64,000 bases of DNA from Bacillus sp. N13C7 (GTDB lineage Bacteria > Bacillota > Bacilli > Bacillales > Bacillaceae), in assembly GCF_026790065.1 (NCBI RefSeq), contig NZ_JALAMO010000005.1, positions 298,140-362,139 of the forward strand. Reading direction: 5' to 3'. Every line of letters begins with the position of its first letter. Within the stretch, counting starts at the first letter, position 1. Positions 12,314 to 22,310 of this stretch are shown one piece after another. The notes beneath the pieces are model-generated. The model saw nothing but the letters and a program-made list of their open reading frames with translations. It was not told where the DNA came from and made no database searches. Made by a program: the position numbers and the translations under genes.

Positions 12314-13114
12314 TTATGAAAAAAGGGCAAGCAGAAAGTACAAGAAAGGCATGACAAACAAGAAACTGTCGAAACGGTCCAAGATACCGCCATGCCCGGG
12401 AAGAATCTTTCCAGAATCCTTAACATCGTAATGTCTTTTTAAGGCGGATTCCACTAAATCCCCAAGTTGTCCGAAAACAGATAAAAACAGCGTGATCAAC
12501 AGCAGATAGATATACGGGACCGGAAGATGTACAACAAGCTGAAAAATCGTCGCGAGTATAAGTGCGATGACAATTCCGCCTGCAAATCCTTCCACTGTTT
12601 TATTCGGACTGATTTCAGGCCACAGTTTTCGCTTCCCAATCGATTTCCCGACAAAATATGCACCGGAATCAGTGGACCAAATGACAACACACGCGTAAAA
12701 AATGTATGTTAACCCGTACTGGTCAAGATTTCTGATTTCTATAAAATAATGAAAACACATTCCGATGTAAATTGTTGCAAGCGTAATAAATCCGACTTCA
12801 TCAAAGGTAAAGGTGTTTTTCACCAACACTGTGTAAGTCAGCAAAAGCAGTACCGCGAACAAAGCAATTTCCATTTTTGAAATGCCGTTCGCTTCAAAAA
12901 ACGAATACTGGCTTGGCAATAAGAACATCCATAATAATAAAAGACTGATCAAACCCGGCAGTGAAACCAGCTTCAGCTTTTTCATCCGTAAAAGTTCAAA
13001 AAGCGCTACACTGCCCATAGCATAAATTAATATGGTGAACGGCAAATTCCCGACAATAACCAAAAATAAAAATACAATTGCTGCCAGAACACCTGTCAAA
13101 ATTCTTTGTTTCAT
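12314..13114 (-). CDS. cdsA: Phosphatidate cytidylyltransferase (CDP-diglyceride synthase)
   Basis: Makes CDP-diacylglycerol from CTP and phosphatidate, the branch point of phospholipid synthesis. It is a polytopic membrane protein with about eight hydrophobic segments. The signature is in the C-terminal third: SPNKTVEGF, then LGDLVESALKR and KDSGKILPGHGGILDR. The ATG at 13114 has AGAGG nine bases upstream; an ATG three codons earlier (269-residue form) abuts that AGAGG and fits less well. It lies directly after uppS. Confidence 0.95.
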   Translation of the reverse strand: MKQRILTGVLAAIVFLFLVIVGNLPFTILIYAMGSVALFELLRMKKLKLVSLPGLISLLLLWMFLLPSQYSFFEANGISKMEIALFAVLLLLTYTVLVKNTFTFDEVGFITLATIYIGMCFHYFIEIRNLDQYGLTYIFYACVVIWSTDSGAYFVGKSIGKRKLWPEISPNKTVEGFAGGIVIALILATIFQLVVHLPVPYIYLLLITLFLSVFGQLGDLVESALKRHYDVKDSGKILPGHGGILDRFDSFLFVMPFLYFLLALFS

Positions 13115-13126
13115 GTCCACCATCCT

Positions 13127-13909
13127 CTAAATTCCGCCAAACCTCCGGCCCCTCTGCTGAAATTCTCCTAACGCCTGTAAGAAGTGATCTTCTTTAAAGT
13201 CAGGCCACAAGACATCAGTAAACACAAATTCGCTGTAGGCAACCTGCCATAGCATAAAATTACTCAGTCTAATCTCACCGCTCGTTCGAATTAAAAGTTC
13301 AGGATCCTGCAAAGATTCAGTCATTAAATAATTAGAAAAAAGCGATTCATCGATGTCTTCAATATTCAAGGAGCCTTCCTTCACTTTTTCCGCGAGTGAT
13401 TTTGCAGCGGTGACAATTTCAGTACGTCCTCCATAATTGAGAGCAAAATTGAGGATCATTCCGTCGTTTTGCGCCGTATCCCGTACAGCCTTTTCAATCG
13501 CACGTAATGTGTGCGCCGGCAAAGCTGTTTCATCTCCAATGATCCGAACCTGTACATTTTCCTCCACAAGCTCTGGAAGATACGTATTTAAAAATTCTTC
13601 CGGAAGCTTCATTAAAAAATCGACTTCCATTTTCGGCCTCTTCCAGTTTTCTGTTGAAAATGCATACAATGTCAATACTTTGACACCTAGTTCATTCGCA
13701 AGCTTTGTTGTACTTTTTACTACCTTCATCCCTTCATGGTGGCCTGCAATTCGGGGAAGAGAGCGTTTTTTAGCCCAACGGCCATTTCCATCCATGATAA
13801 TGGCGATGTGTTCAGGAATTTCTCCCTTAAGTATGTCTTCTTTTGTATAACGTTCTAAGTTGGAAGCCGCAGTTTGCTGATTCTTCCAATTTTTGAGTAT
13901 GTTGAGCAT
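13127..13909 (-). CDS. uppS: Undecaprenyl pyrophosphate synthase
   Basis: Cis-prenyltransferase that makes the C55 lipid carrier for peptidoglycan and teichoic acids. The 260-residue protein has the P-loop and catalytic Asp in MDGNGRWAK near residues 39-47, then FSTENWKRP and, near the C-terminus, RTSGEIRLSNF and ELLIRTSGE pyrophosphate-binding motifs. It is first in the uppS-cdsA-dxr-rasP-proS-polC series, just downstream of the frr terminator. I did not find a convincing promoter in the 67 bases upstream. Confidence 0.96.
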   Translation of the reverse strand: MLNILKNWKNQQTAASNLERYTKEDILKGEIPEHIAIIMDGNGRWAKKRSLPRIAGHHEGMKVVKSTTKLANELGVKVLTLYAFSTENWKRPKMEVDFLMKLPEEFLNTYLPELVEENVQVRIIGDETALPAHTLRAIEKAVRDTAQNDGMILNFALNYGGRTEIVTAAKSLAEKVKEGSLNIEDIDESLFSNYLMTESLQDPELLIRTSGEIRLSNFMLWQVAYSEFVFTDVLWPDFKEDHFLQALGEFQQRGRRFGGI

Positions 13910-13976
13910 GAGATTCCTCCGTCACCCAAAAAGGTTGCATTCCCTGCTGATAACCAATGTAATCAACAGTATTAAC

Positions 13977-14010
13977 AAAAAAACCCCCTGTAAACATGAG
14001 AGGGTCTTTT
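13977..14010 (-). terminator. Intrinsic terminator after frr
   Basis: Minus strand: AAAAGACCCTC, an 11-base loop, GGGGGUUUUUUUGUU. A G-C rich stem with A-U base and a 7-U tract lies about 30 bases after the frr stop and ends the pyrH-frr unit. Confidence 0.85.
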
Positions 14011-14039
14011 CACTATTATCTATTGTACATAGTTTTTCA

Positions 14040-14597
14040 TTAAACTTCCATGATTTCTTTTTCTTTGTCTTTTGTGACACTGTCAATTTTTGACACATAT
14101 TCATCTGTCAGTTTTTGAACGTCTTCTGTTGAAGCACGCAGTTCATCCTCAGTAATGTCTCCGTTTTTCTCAAGTTTTTTGAGATCATCGTTAGCATCAC
14201 GGCGGACGTTACGGACAGCTACTTTTGCGTCTTCAGCATATTTTTTTACAACTTTCACTAATTCTTTCCGTCTTTCTTCTGTTAATGCCGGAATCGCAAT
14301 ACGAATCATATTGCCGTCACTAGTTGGCGTAAGGCCTAAATCAGCTTTTAAAATCGCTTTCTCGATATCGCCGATTGCTGTTTTGTCGTATGGCGTAACG
14401 ACCAGCATACGAGCTTCAGGCACGTTAATAGAAGACAGCTGATTTAAAGGTGTCTGTGCTCCGTAATATTCAACCGTTACTTTATCTAATAAAGATGGAT
14501 TTGCTCGGCCTGCACGTACAGTAGCCAATTCGCGCTGATAAGCGGCAATTGCTTTTTCCATTTTTTCTTTTGTTTGAGTTAATACTTCTTTTGACAC
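14040..14597 (-). CDS. frr: Ribosome recycling factor
   Basis: Splits the post-termination ribosome together with EF-G. At 185 residues it has the standard length. The three-helix bundle carries the conserved [12 protein letters not shown] segment near residues 43-54 and the [15 protein letters not shown] segments that contact 23S rRNA. The start is GTG at 14595-14597, seven bases after AGGGGG. It lies one base after pyrH, so the two are translationally linked. Confidence 0.97.
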   Translation of the reverse strand: MSKEVLTQTKEKMEKAIAAYQRELATVRAGRANPSLLDKVTVEYYGAQTPLNQLSSINVPEARMLVVTPYDKTAIGDIEKAILKADLGLTPTSDGNMIRIAIPALTEERRKELVKVVKKYAEDAKVAVRNVRRDANDDLKKLEKNGDITEDELRASTEDVQKLTDEYVSKIDSVTKDKEKEIMEV

Positions 14598-14598
14598 G

Positions 14599-15321
14599 TT
14601 ATTTCCCCCTCACGATCGTTCCGATTGATTCACCGATAACGGCACGTTTGATATTTCCTTCTTCCATAATAGAAAAGACGATAAGCGGAATGTCATTGTC
14701 CATGCATAAAGATGACGCTGTTGAATCCATGACTTCCAGGCCGTCTTTCAGAACGTCAAGATAAGATAGTGACTCATACTTAACAGCTGATTCATCTTTT
14801 CTAGGATCAGCATTATACACACCGTCAACATTATTTTTAGCCATTAAAATAACGTCTGCTTCAATTTCAGCAGCCCGCAGTGCAGCTGTCGTATCAGTTG
14901 AGAAATATGGGTTTCCTGTGCCCGCAGCGAAAATAACGACACGTTTTTTCTCTAAGTGGCGTATCGCTTTTCTTCTTATGTACGGTTCAGCAACTTGTCT
15001 CATTTCAATGGATGTTTGCACTCTGGACTGGATTCCGAGTGTTTCCAAGCTGTCTTGAAGCGCAAGCGAATTCATCACTGTCGCCAGCATTCCCATATAG
15101 TCAGCCGTTGCACGGTCCATGCCCAGGTCACTTCCTGTTTTTCCGCGCCATAAGTTGCCGCCGCCTACTACAACAGCCACTTCGACTTCAAGCTCAGCGA
15201 TTTCTTTCACTTGCTTTGCAATGGATTGAATGACAGTCGGGTTAATTCCGTTTCCCTGTTCTCCTGCCAATGCTTCCCCGCTAAGCTTTAATACGATACG
15301 TTTGTATTTTGGTTTTTCCAT
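14599..15321 (-). CDS. pyrH: UMP kinase
   Basis: Phosphorylates UMP to UDP in pyrimidine nucleotide synthesis; the bacterial enzyme is a hexamer of the amino-acid kinase fold, controlled by GTP and UTP. The 240-residue protein shows [11 protein letters not shown] near the N-terminus, [10 protein letters not shown], and the [12 protein letters not shown] loop. ATG at 15321 is preceded by GGAGG with seven-base spacing; upstream in-frame codons lack such a site. It shares a transcript with frr. Confidence 0.96.
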
Positions 15322-15354
15322 GATAACCTCCAAGTGTAAACATTGCCGTTTTCT

Positions 15355-15383
15355 ATTATGCAAGAGAAAAAAAGGTTTGTAAA
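15355..15383 (-). promoter_or_regulatory. Probable sigma-A promoter of pyrH-frr
   Basis: Minus strand: -35 TTTACA (15378-15383), 17-base spacer, -10 CATAAT (15355-15360). It lies directly after the tsf terminator and about 35 bases before the pyrH start. Confidence 0.6.
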
Positions 15384-15390
15384 TATAGTT

Positions 15391-15423
15391 TTAAAAATAG
15401 GGAACACAAAGTGTGTCCCCTAT
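15391..15423 (-). terminator. Intrinsic terminator after tsf
   Basis: Minus strand: ATAGGGGACAC, loop, GTGTTCCCTAT, followed by UUUUAAAA. An 11-bp stem with G-U pairs; it ends the rpsB-tsf transcript ahead of the pyrH promoter. Confidence 0.8.
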
Positions 15424-15430
15424 ACTGCCT

Positions 15431-15462
15431 GAAAAGACGCGACCTGGCCGCGAAATCTTTTC
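15431..15462 (-). repeat. Second hairpin directly after the tsf stop
   Basis: Minus strand: GAAAAGA-UUU-CGCG, loop GCCAGGU, CGCG-UCUUUUC. It is a long imperfect stem with a small internal bulge, five bases after the tsf stop and ahead of the terminator. Without a U tract it is more likely an RNA 3'-end or processing structure than a terminator. Confidence 0.55.
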
Positions 15463-15466
15463 ACCA

Positions 15467-16348
15467 TTATTTTTTCACTTGGTTCATTACTTCTTCAGCA
15501 AAGTTTTCTTGACGTTTTTCGATACCTTCTCCAACTTCATAGCGGACAAAAGTTTGAACATTTGCGTTTTTCGCTGCAACAACTTGTTTTACTTTTTCAT
15601 CTGGGTTTTTAACGAAAGCTTGGTCTAAAAGGCAAATCTCTTCGAAGAATTTGTTCAGACGGCCTTCAACCATTTTCGCTACGATGTTTTCAGGTTTGCC
15701 TTCTTGAAGGGCTTGCTGAGTTAAGATTTGACGCTCGTGGTTTGTTTCTTCTTCAGATACTTGATCACGAGAAATGTAACGAGGGTTAACCGCAGCAACG
15801 TGCATTGCGATATCTTTCGCAGTTTCTTCGTCAGTTGTACCGTTAAGAACAGTTAATACGCCGATGCGGCCGCCCATGTGGAGATAAGCACCGAATGCAG
15901 AGCTGTCGTCTTTTGTAAGAACTGTAAAGCGGCGAAGAGTGATTTTCTCACCAATTTTAGCAACTGCACTTGTGATGTATTCTTCAACAGTAGAACCGTT
16001 TTCCATTTTTTGACCCATCGCTTCTTCAACATCTGCAGGAGCATTTGCAAGAAGGTGGTCAGCTAACGTGTTAAGAAGCTCTTTGAAGCCTTCGTTTTTC
16101 GCAACGAAGTCAGTTTCAGAGTTTACTTCCAGGATAACACCTTTGTTGCCGTCAGTTTTAATAAGAGTAGAACCTTCTGCTGCGATACGGTCAGCTTTTT
16201 TCGCTGCTTTCGCAATCCCTTTTTCTCTTAAAAGGTCAATTGCTTTGTCCATATCTCCGCCAGTTTCAGTTAACGCTTTTTTACAATCCATCATGCCCGC
16301 GCCAGTTTTTTCACGCAGTTCTTTTACTTGCTGTGCAGTAATTGCCAT
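15467..16348 (-). CDS. tsf: Elongation factor Ts
   Basis: Nucleotide exchange factor that reloads EF-Tu with GTP. The 293-residue protein has an N-terminal UBA-like helix domain, the signature [16 protein letters not shown] near residues 10-25, and the TDFVAKNE motif near residue 80 that contacts EF-Tu, followed by the core repeats and a C-terminal coiled coil. It lies 100 bases after rpsB, with a terminator-like hairpin between them. Confidence 0.97.
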   Translation of the reverse strand: MAITAQQVKELREKTGAGMMDCKKALTETGGDMDKAIDLLREKGIAKAAKKADRIAAEGSTLIKTDGNKGVILEVNSETDFVAKNEGFKELLNTLADHLLANAPADVEEAMGQKMENGSTVEEYITSAVAKIGEKITLRRFTVLTKDDSSAFGAYLHMGGRIGVLTVLNGTTDEETAKDIAMHVAAVNPRYISRDQVSEEETNHERQILTQQALQEGKPENIVAKMVEGRLNKFFEEICLLDQAFVKNPDEKVKQVVAAKNANVQTFVRYEVGEGIEKRQENFAEEVMNQVKK

Positions 16349-16402
16349 TTGTATTCCTCCTTATATGTTAAAACAAGAGTATGTATATTACACATTTTCT
16401 TG

Positions 16403-16441
16403 AAAAAAGGTGATAAAAGGCAGTCCCTCTTATCACCTTTT
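16403..16441 (-). terminator. Terminator-like attenuator between rpsB and tsf
   Basis: Minus strand: a 12-bp stem AAAAGGTGATAA / TTATCACCTTTT with a 13-base loop, followed by more U. It lies eight bases after the rpsB stop, so it probably lowers tsf transcription relative to rpsB by partial termination. Confidence 0.75.
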
Positions 16442-16448
16442 GAATAGG

Positions 16449-17231
<783 letters not shown>

Positions 17232-17240
17232 TCATTTTTG

Positions 17241-17271
17241 TGCAGAACTGCCGCCTGCAGCACCCTCTGCA
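17241..17271 (-). promoter_or_regulatory. Hairpin in the rpsB leader
   Basis: Minus strand: TGCAGAG...TTCTGCA outer stem with G-C rich interior (CTGCAGGCGG). There is no U tract after it, so it is not a terminator. It could be a binding site for S2 autoregulation; I infer this only from the pattern common to ribosomal protein leaders. Confidence 0.4.
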
Positions 17272-17307
17272 TAAATCGTTAAGCGTGTGTATTTAACACC
17301 AAGACAT

Positions 17308-17336
17308 AATATAACACAGCTTTATCCGACAATCAA
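17308..17336 (-). promoter_or_regulatory. Sigma-A promoter of rpsB-tsf
   Basis: Minus strand: -35 TTGATT (17331-17336), 17-base spacer, extended -10 TGTTATATT (hexamer 17308-17313). The -35 overlaps the stop codon of swrB. The predicted start is near 17301. Confidence 0.75.
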
Positions 17337-17836
17337 GAATCCTTTACACCTTTGGAGCGAAATTTTAAAAATAGCTCGATTTCTGTCTTTCCGCTCTTCA
17401 GCTTTTGAGCTATCTGACTGGCCGAATATCCCTGCTCATATAATTCTATGACCTGGTCTTCAAATGATGGTACATCACTGTTTACGCTCTCTTCCTGACG
17501 CTCAACCTCAGTAATCAGATCTTCAATGTGTTCTGGAAGATGCTCTTCTTCCTGAACTGCATCCTGCTCTGAATCGTTTTCAAAGTGCTGAAAGTCTGGC
17601 TTTTGGGTCCCTTCTTTTGCTTGCCTTGTAGGGGGACCGGTGTTTTCTATCAGTTTCTCATTTTCTTCTTTTAATTCAAGAAGAAATGCCGCCAGGGTGT
17701 TCTCTGTCTCTTCAAGTATCTTCTTTTGCTGTTTTTCTGTTTCTTTCACAGCCGCGAGCCTTGTATACAGAATAATGACAGCGTACAGAAGAACGCCGTG
17801 GAGCGTAAAGCTTAAAAGCCATAATAGTGTTGACAT
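17333..17836 (-). CDS. swrB: Swarming factor SwrB
   Basis: Last gene of fla/che (formerly ylxL). In B. subtilis it promotes assembly of the flagellar export apparatus and is needed for swarming and full sigma-D activity. A single N-terminal membrane helix (about residues 2-24) is followed by a coiled coil (30-65), an acidic linker, and a C-terminal helix-turn-helix-like segment (YEQGYSASQIAQKLKSG). The ATG at 17836 (167 residues) has GAG upstream; a GTG three codons earlier would give 170. No terminator follows before the rpsB promoter. Confidence 0.9.
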   Translation of the reverse strand: MSTLLWLLSFTLHGVLLYAVIILYTRLAAVKETEKQQKKILEETENTLAAFLLELKEENEKLIENTGPPTRQAKEGTQKPDFQHFENDSEQDAVQEEEHLPEHIEDLITEVERQEESVNSDVPSFEDQVIELYEQGYSASQIAQKLKSGKTEIELFLKFRSKGVKDS

Positions 17837-17865
17837 GTTTTTCACTCGCTAACCATGAAATTCAT

Positions 17866-18630
17866 TTATTGAATTACTTTTTCCAGCAGATTTCTTAATT
17901 TAAATAGTGCCTTTGAATGGATTTGTGATATGCGGGACGTAGAAAGATTTAATACTTGTCCGATTTCTGTCAATGTCAATTCCTCTTTGTAGAACAAGCT
18001 GACCACCAGCTGTTCTTTTTCAGAGAGTTCGTGAATTTTTTCGGCAAGCTGTGCAATCAATTCATCCTTCATAATCTTTTCTTCAGGCGGGACATTTTTG
18101 TCATCTCTGATCATGACCTGAATGTTTTCACCGTCATCTTGATCATGGAGCTTTTCATCAATTGACAGCAGATTTGCAAAAAAACCTTCATTCATTGTTG
18201 ACACGACATCCTGTACCGTCATTCCGAGTTCCTCTGCGATTTCTGCGGGCGATACATTCCGAAGATAGCGCTGTTCAAGCTTTTCAATTGCTGCTTCAAC
18301 CTTCTTTGTTTTTTCACGTGAGGTTCTGGGCAGCCAATCTTCTTTACGAAGCCCGTCTATGATTGCGCCGCGAATTCTAAACGAGGCGTAGGTATCAAAT
18401 TTTAAGTCCCGGCTGGGGTCAAATTTTTCAAGGGCATCATATAAACCAAGCATACCAAGGCTCATAAGATCGTCTTTATGCACGGATTTCGGCAGCCCGA
18501 CAGAAATTCTGCCTACATGATATGTAACAAGCGGCATGTAACGGCGCATTAAATCGTCACCGGCTTTAGGATCTTTCCACTCTTTCCAGCGCGTCCAAAG
18601 CACCTGATCTTCATAATTCAAGGATTGCAT
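17866..18630 (-). CDS. sigD: RNA polymerase sigma factor SigD (sigma-28/FliA family)
   Basis: Directs transcription of late flagellar, chemotaxis and autolysin genes. The 254-residue protein has region 2 at about 25-95, region 3 in the middle (EKLEQRYLRNVSPAEIAEEL) and region 4 at about 200-250, with helix-turn-helix LTEIGQVLNLSTSRISQIHS. Its position near the 3' end of a 26-kb operon is known to make its level low and variable, part of the on/off motility switch. It follows cheD by 22 bases. Confidence 0.97.
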   Translation of the reverse strand: MQSLNYEDQVLWTRWKEWKDPKAGDDLMRRYMPLVTYHVGRISVGLPKSVHKDDLMSLGMLGLYDALEKFDPSRDLKFDTYASFRIRGAIIDGLRKEDWLPRTSREKTKKVEAAIEKLEQRYLRNVSPAEIAEELGMTVQDVVSTMNEGFFANLLSIDEKLHDQDDGENIQVMIRDDKNVPPEEKIMKDELIAQLAEKIHELSEKEQLVVSLFYKEELTLTEIGQVLNLSTSRISQIHSKALFKLRNLLEKVIQ

Positions 18631-18652
18631 TGTTATCCCCCTAATACCTTAA

Positions 18653-19153
18653 TTAAATCGTTTTTTCACCTTGTTTAACAGTTCGAATATGCAGCATGCA
18701 GGACTTCGGTTCAAATTCTATCGTCCGGCCGCTTGAGCCGCCCGTATCTTCACTAACAATAGGAATATTATATAAAGACAGCTGTTCCTTTATCGCTAAT
18801 ACATTTCTCGGTCCGATCTTCATCAAATCATTTGTCGATTTAAATTTAAACATCTCTGATCCGCCGGCAAGCTTTGCTTTTAAAGCAAATTTCCGGCATC
18901 CTGCTTCTACCAGCATATCAATCGTGGTCTTCACGGCGGTGTCAGCATACTTAGCCCGATTGAGTTCGGCAGTTTTCGATAATGTTGAATCAGGCAGCAT
19001 AACATGAACAAGCCCCGCCGTTTGCTTATCTTTATCATAAAGCACCAGTCCGACACAGGAGCCCAAACCAGAGGTCCGGATGGTGTCCGGGAAGCGGGCG
19101 ATTTTTACGTCAGCTATTCCAACCTTTACAACAACAGCCTCAGTTGTACTCAT
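18653..19153 (-). CDS. cheD: Chemoreceptor glutamine deamidase CheD
   Basis: Deamidates receptor glutamines and stimulates the phosphatase CheC. The 166-residue protein has the catalytic Cys33 in GLGSCVG and His50 in GLVHVMLP, the family's catalytic pair. It overlaps cheC by four bases (ATGA), so the two partners are translationally coupled. Confidence 0.96.
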   Translation of the reverse strand: MSTTEAVVVKVGIADVKIARFPDTIRTSGLGSCVGLVLYDKDKQTAGLVHVMLPDSTLSKTAELNRAKYADTAVKTTIDMLVEAGCRKFALKAKLAGGSEMFKFKSTNDLMKIGPRNVLAIKEQLSLYNIPIVSEDTGGSSGRTIEFEPKSCMLHIRTVKQGEKTI

Positions 19154-19779
19154 AATGATGCACCCAAGGCGACAAAGAGCTTTTCAAATGAATCATAGTC
19201 CGGCAGCATAAACATATGCGCTTTCAGCTCCTGCTGATGGCTTTGGTCAAAAATTGACGTATCCACAACAATAGCGTGTTCTCCAACCTGGCTGAGCTCC
19301 ATCAGCCCTTCGCTGATCACAGCTCCGAACATATCTAATGAAACTTCAGGAACACTGGGATAAAGCTGGAGTTTCGTCAAATCCGCCAATGCCGTTAAAT
19401 ATGATCCTGCTAAAATATTGCCCAGTTCATGCAAAGCGGATGAGCTCATATGATCTTCGCCTAAGTCCTCTATATCAAAATCGGGGTTTCCAATCAGCTC
19501 TCTGATAAACTGCTCCGCATGATAAAAAGGCATTATAAAGAACATCGAGCCCGTTAAGTCGCCTTCCATTCTTAAAAAGATGCTTGCAACCGGCATCTCG
19601 GCGCCGCCGAAAAAATCGACAAGCTCATCGAAAGATAACAGCTTTGCAAACGGGACTTCCATATCTATCTTTCTATTTAACAGCTGGGCCATTGCAGAGG
19701 CGGAGTGGCCGGCGCCAATATTGCCGACTTCCCGCAAAATGTCCATCTGCTCTTCTTTGATTACATTAAAAATACTCAT
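19150..19779 (-). CDS. cheC: CheY-P phosphatase CheC
   Basis: Dephosphorylates CheY-P and binds CheD, providing adaptation. Both copies of the D/S-x3-E-x2-N active-site motif are visible: D13/E17/N20 and S114/E118/N121. The 209-residue protein is homologous to the central domain of FliY, encoded upstream in this operon. Confidence 0.96.
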   Translation of the reverse strand: MSIFNVIKEEQMDILREVGNIGAGHSASAMAQLLNRKIDMEVPFAKLLSFDELVDFFGGAEMPVASIFLRMEGDLTGSMFFIMPFYHAEQFIRELIGNPDFDIEDLGEDHMSSSALHELGNILAGSYLTALADLTKLQLYPSVPEVSLDMFGAVISEGLMELSQVGEHAIVVDTSIFDQSHQQELKAHMFMLPDYDSFEKLFVALGASL

Positions 19780-19797
19780 GTCATAACCCCTTTAAGA

Positions 19798-20268
19798 TTA
19801 AGCTTGATCGGGCACAGCGGACTGAGATGATTCTTTATCCAAAACCGCGTTCGCATCAATAATATTTAAGAGCCTGTTCTCTTGTTTCACAATCTGTTCG
19901 ATCGACACATCCGTATCTTTCTGGATGCTTTCTGGAGCGGATTCGATTTCACTTTCGTGTACGGTAATCACATCATTCGCTTCATCTACTATCCAGCCGA
20001 TTTCAGTATCACGATAAGCAATAATGATAATTCGTGTTTCATCGGTAATTTCATACTCTGGCAAATTCAGGCGCTTTCGTAAATCAATAACCGGAGTCAC
20101 TACCCCGCGCAAATTGATTACCCCGCAAATATAGGGTTCGACGCCAGGCACTCTCGTTGGCTTTTGCCATTTTTCAATTGATTTCACCTGAGTGACGGAA
20201 ATGGCATATTCTTTTCCATTTACCATAAAGACAATCATTTTTTCGCCTGTTTTAATTTCTGCAGTCAT
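19798..20268 (-). CDS. cheW: Chemotaxis coupling protein CheW
   Basis: Scaffold linking receptors to CheA: one SH3-like CheW domain over nearly all 156 residues, with VPGVEPYICGVINLRGVV-type core at about 40-58. ATG at 20268 has AGGAGG eight bases upstream; an in-frame GTG three codons earlier abuts AGGAG and is unlikely. It follows cheA by 21 bases. Confidence 0.96.
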   Translation of the reverse strand: MTAEIKTGEKMIVFMVNGKEYAISVTQVKSIEKWQKPTRVPGVEPYICGVINLRGVVTPVIDLRKRLNLPEYEITDETRIIIIAYRDTEIGWIVDEANDVITVHESEIESAPESIQKDTDVSIEQIVKQENRLLNIIDANAVLDKESSQSAVPDQA

Positions 20269-20289
20269 GTGAGACACCTCCTCGAATGG

Positions 20290-22305
20290 TTAAATAATCA
20301 ATGCATTACAATCAATAATGAGCGCTACTTCTCCGTCTCCTAAAATAGTAGCTCCGGAAATTGCAAAGACGTTTGTTAAATAATCTCCGAGTGATTTCAG
20401 CACAACTTCCTGCTGGCCAATAAAGGAGTCCACCACAAATGCAGTAGGTTTATCGCCTTTTTTCACGATAATGATATGGAGCTGTTCGGCATCTTGTTTT
20501 GTATCCTCTATTTTAAATTCGTCTTTTAAATAAACGACAGGGACAATATGCCCTCTAAAGTCAATCACTTCACGGTCATGCGTTTGCAAAATGTCTTTTC
20601 TGTCAATAACTGCCGTTTCGATAATAGAAGAAATCGGAATGGCAAATGTCTCTTCTTCCAATTTGATCAGCAGAACTGAAATTATGGACAAGGTGAGCGG
20701 AAGCTGGATGCTGAATAGTGAACCTTGGCCTTCTGCAGATTTTACACTGACTGAACCGCCAAGAGATTCCAGTTTATTTTTCACAACGTCAAGTCCGACA
20801 CCGCGGCCGGAGATATCAGAAATTTGATCGGCAGTTGAGAACCCTGGAGCAAAGATTAACTCGTAAATTTCATTGTCTCCTAAGGTTTCAGCTTCTTTTT
20901 CCGTAATGACCCCGCGTTCAAGCGCTTTTTCAAGGATTTTTTTGCGATTAAGGCCTGCACCGTCATCCTCGACTTCGATAAAGACATGGTTGCCGCTGTG
21001 GTACGCTTTAAGCACAACTTTACCTGATTCCGGTTTCCCCTTTTCCAACCGTGTTTCCGGTGACTCGATGCCATGATCAATACTGTTTCTGATCAAGTGA
21101 ACGAGAGGATCTCCGATTTCATCAATCACTGTTCGATCCAATTCAGTTTCCGCACCGATGATCGAGAGTTCGATTTTTTTATTCAGCTCTTTTTGAAGCT
21201 GGCGAATCATTCTTGGGAAACGGTTAAAAACGGTTTCGACAGGAACCATTCTCATATTAAGAATAATTGATTGCAAATCTCCGGAAATTCTCGTCATTCG
21301 TTCAACCGTTTCGGTCAGTTCATTGTGCTCAAGCTCTTTTGCAATCTGCTCGAGACGCCCTCGGTCAATGACAAGCTCTTCAAATAAGTTCATTAAAGAA
21401 TCAAGTCTGTCAATGTTGACACGAATTGTTTTAGATCCGCCGGCTGTATGCTTCGCCTGTTCATCGTTTTTAGCAGGCTGTTTTTGTTTCTCCTGCTTCG
21501 CAGGTACAGCTGCTGGTGAATCCTCCGGCTTAGATTCTTCCAGCTTTTCAGCTGATGTTAAAGGAGCCCCTTGAATGATTTCAACATGCTCAATTTCTGA
21601 CACGCCATTGATTAATTGCTCAATTTCTTCCGCTGATTGATGTGTTAAGAAACAAACTTGAAATTCAGTACCGAAATCTTCTGTTTCAAGCACTTCTGCA
21701 CTTGGAATTGTTTTGGCTACTTCTCCGACTTCATTAAGTTTTTCAAACACCATATAGACACGAACTGCTTTTAACATACAGTTTTCATTAAGAGAAATCT
21801 TGATTTCATAACGTTTGAAACCTTGCTCCTCCGCTTCTTGTATGACAGTCCGTTCAAATTCGTCATATTCCCAATCAGATGCTGAACTCTGTGCTTCTGC
21901 AGGTTCCGCCGAGGCAGCCATTTCAGCGTGCGCACCATTCACATCAAGCTTGGCACTCACTTCTGAGATATCTCTTTTACCATCCCCGCCATCAATAATA
22001 GACTGAACCATTGCTTCCAGGTGATCCAGAGCTTCAAACAAAATATCCAGCCAATCTGAGGTAACTGCCATGTCCCCGTTTCGAATTGCATCCAGCACGT
22101 TTTCAAGTAAGTGAGTGAGATGCGCTAAATCCGTATAGCCCATCGTTGCGCTCATCCCTTTTAACGTGTGGGCAGCCCTGAATATATCATGCACGAGCTG
22201 AAGGTCAGTCGGGTCTTTCTCTAAAAGGAGAAGCTTTTCATTACATGTTTGTAAATGTTCTTTACTCTCATCAATAAAGACATCTAAATACTGATTCATA
22301 TCCAT
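20290..22305 (-). CDS. cheA: Chemotaxis histidine kinase CheA
   Basis: Autophosphorylates in response to receptor state and passes phosphate to CheY and CheB. The 671-residue order is P1 Hpt with His46 in AAHTLKG; P2, the CheY/CheB docking domain (about 165-265); P3 dimerisation (about 295-355); P4 ATPase with HLIRNSIDHGIE (N box) and DDGAGL and GRGVGLDVV (G boxes); and a P5 CheW-like domain. Counting from ATG at 22305 places the phospho-histidine at 46, as in B. subtilis. A GTG three codons earlier overlaps the cheB stop and is an alternative. Confidence 0.96.
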   Translation of the reverse strand: MDMNQYLDVFIDESKEHLQTCNEKLLLLEKDPTDLQLVHDIFRAAHTLKGMSATMGYTDLAHLTHLLENVLDAIRNGDMAVTSDWLDILFEALDHLEAMVQSIIDGGDGKRDISEVSAKLDVNGAHAEMAASAEPAEAQSSASDWEYDEFERTVIQEAEEQGFKRYEIKISLNENCMLKAVRVYMVFEKLNEVGEVAKTIPSAEVLETEDFGTEFQVCFLTHQSAEEIEQLINGVSEIEHVEIIQGAPLTSAEKLEESKPEDSPAAVPAKQEKQKQPAKNDEQAKHTAGGSKTIRVNIDRLDSLMNLFEELVIDRGRLEQIAKELEHNELTETVERMTRISGDLQSIILNMRMVPVETVFNRFPRMIRQLQKELNKKIELSIIGAETELDRTVIDEIGDPLVHLIRNSIDHGIESPETRLEKGKPESGKVVLKAYHSGNHVFIEVEDDGAGLNRKKILEKALERGVITEKEAETLGDNEIYELIFAPGFSTADQISDISGRGVGLDVVKNKLESLGGSVSVKSAEGQGSLFSIQLPLTLSIISVLLIKLEEETFAIPISSIIETAVIDRKDILQTHDREVIDFRGHIVPVVYLKDEFKIEDTKQDAEQLHIIIVKKGDKPTAFVVDSFIGQQEVVLKSLGDYLTNVFAISGATILGDGEVALIIDCNALII

Positions 22306-22310
22306 TTGAA

